NCBI RefSeq assembly: GCF_001659685.2
Contig: NZ_LXYE02000044.1
Location: forward strand, 82,642-146,641
Length of the DNA: 64,000 nt
Source of the DNA: Labilibacter marinus
GTDB taxonomy: Bacteria; Bacteroidota; Bacteroidia; Bacteroidales; Marinilabiliaceae
Reading direction: 5' to 3'
Shown here: one piece after another, positions 63,991 through 64,000 of the stretch
How the letters are laid out: each line of letters starts with the position of its first letter
How positions within the stretch are numbered: the first letter of the stretch is position 1
Notes under the pieces: model-generated
The model's database searches: none
Told to the model about the DNA's origin: nothing
What the model saw: only the letters and a program-made list of their open reading frames with translations
Made by a program: the position numbers and the translations under genes

Positions 63991-64000
63991 GCCAACGGCT
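63991..64000 (-). repeat. Edge of a further attC-like element (E0), cut by the window
   Basis: GCCAACGGCT at the window end equals the start of E2's plus-strand end (CACCAACGGCT), and the upstream CTAGTATAA also recurs there. On the minus strand it reads GTTGGC just before the DUF4240 gene, so the array probably continues to the right. Confidence 0.45.

Overview
The window is AT-rich and gene-dense and comes from a Bacteroidota chromosome, probably a marine or anaerobic member of the Bacteroidales/Marinilabiliales type (inference). Supporting signs are the lpxC-fabZ fusion, CarboxypepD_reg-like/TonB receptors paired with DUF4249 lipoproteins, DUF4136/DUF4251/DUF4469 genes, an IF-2 with a long Lys/Glu/Pro N-terminus, promoters of the TTTG-N19-TAnnTTTG type, and general lack of Shine-Dalgarno sequences.

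Layout. 1-7.4 kb: end of a Na+/H+ antiporter, a DUF4251-DUF4136-barrel envelope operon, an LpxR-like deacylase, a compact candidate small RNA unit, Fe-type superoxide dismutase, nitroreductase and folE. 7.4-16.7 kb: TonB receptor/DUF4249 pair, S41 protease, barrels (one frameshifted), a DUF4469 protein and a von Willebrand protein with a SusC-like N-terminus. 16.8-36.7 kb is core housekeeping: lipid A genes (lpxD, lpxC-fabZ, lpxA), an HD phosphohydrolase, rimP-nusA-infB with its own promoter and a leader hairpin, gcvH, metA, a TetR regulator, rnr, a universal stress protein, tatA, rseP, dxr and an M23 peptidase. Two identical initiator tRNA genes follow at 36.8-37.1 kb. 37.2-47.9 kb: a 1319-residue MG2/plug mosaic, a DbpA-like helicase, small secreted proteins, a membrane-anchored reductive-dehalogenase-like iron-sulfur protein, a GCAAAG repeat patch, and an ECF sigma unit. 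48.2-58.6 kb: a sulfatase (frameshifted) between two DUF1566 proteins, then a glycan-type operon (sugar epimerase, ThuA/DUF6807, Gfo/Idh/MocA) with an AraC regulator, laced with four copies of an 18-bp-stem hairpin repeat.

59.4-64 kb is the most unusual part. Five minus-strand genes (secreted protein, GNAT, carboxypeptidase-like protein, Fic, DUF4240) alternate strictly with 130-193 nt imperfect palindromes that begin a few bases after each stop codon and end in GTT-type heptamers. This is the architecture of integron gene cassettes with attC sites, with no integrase in view; I regard it as the best candidate for an undescribed mobile system here. The Fic cassette carries its own full promoter overlapped by twin TGATAGTATCA operators.

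All calls rest on reading motifs and translations; no database search or folding program was run.
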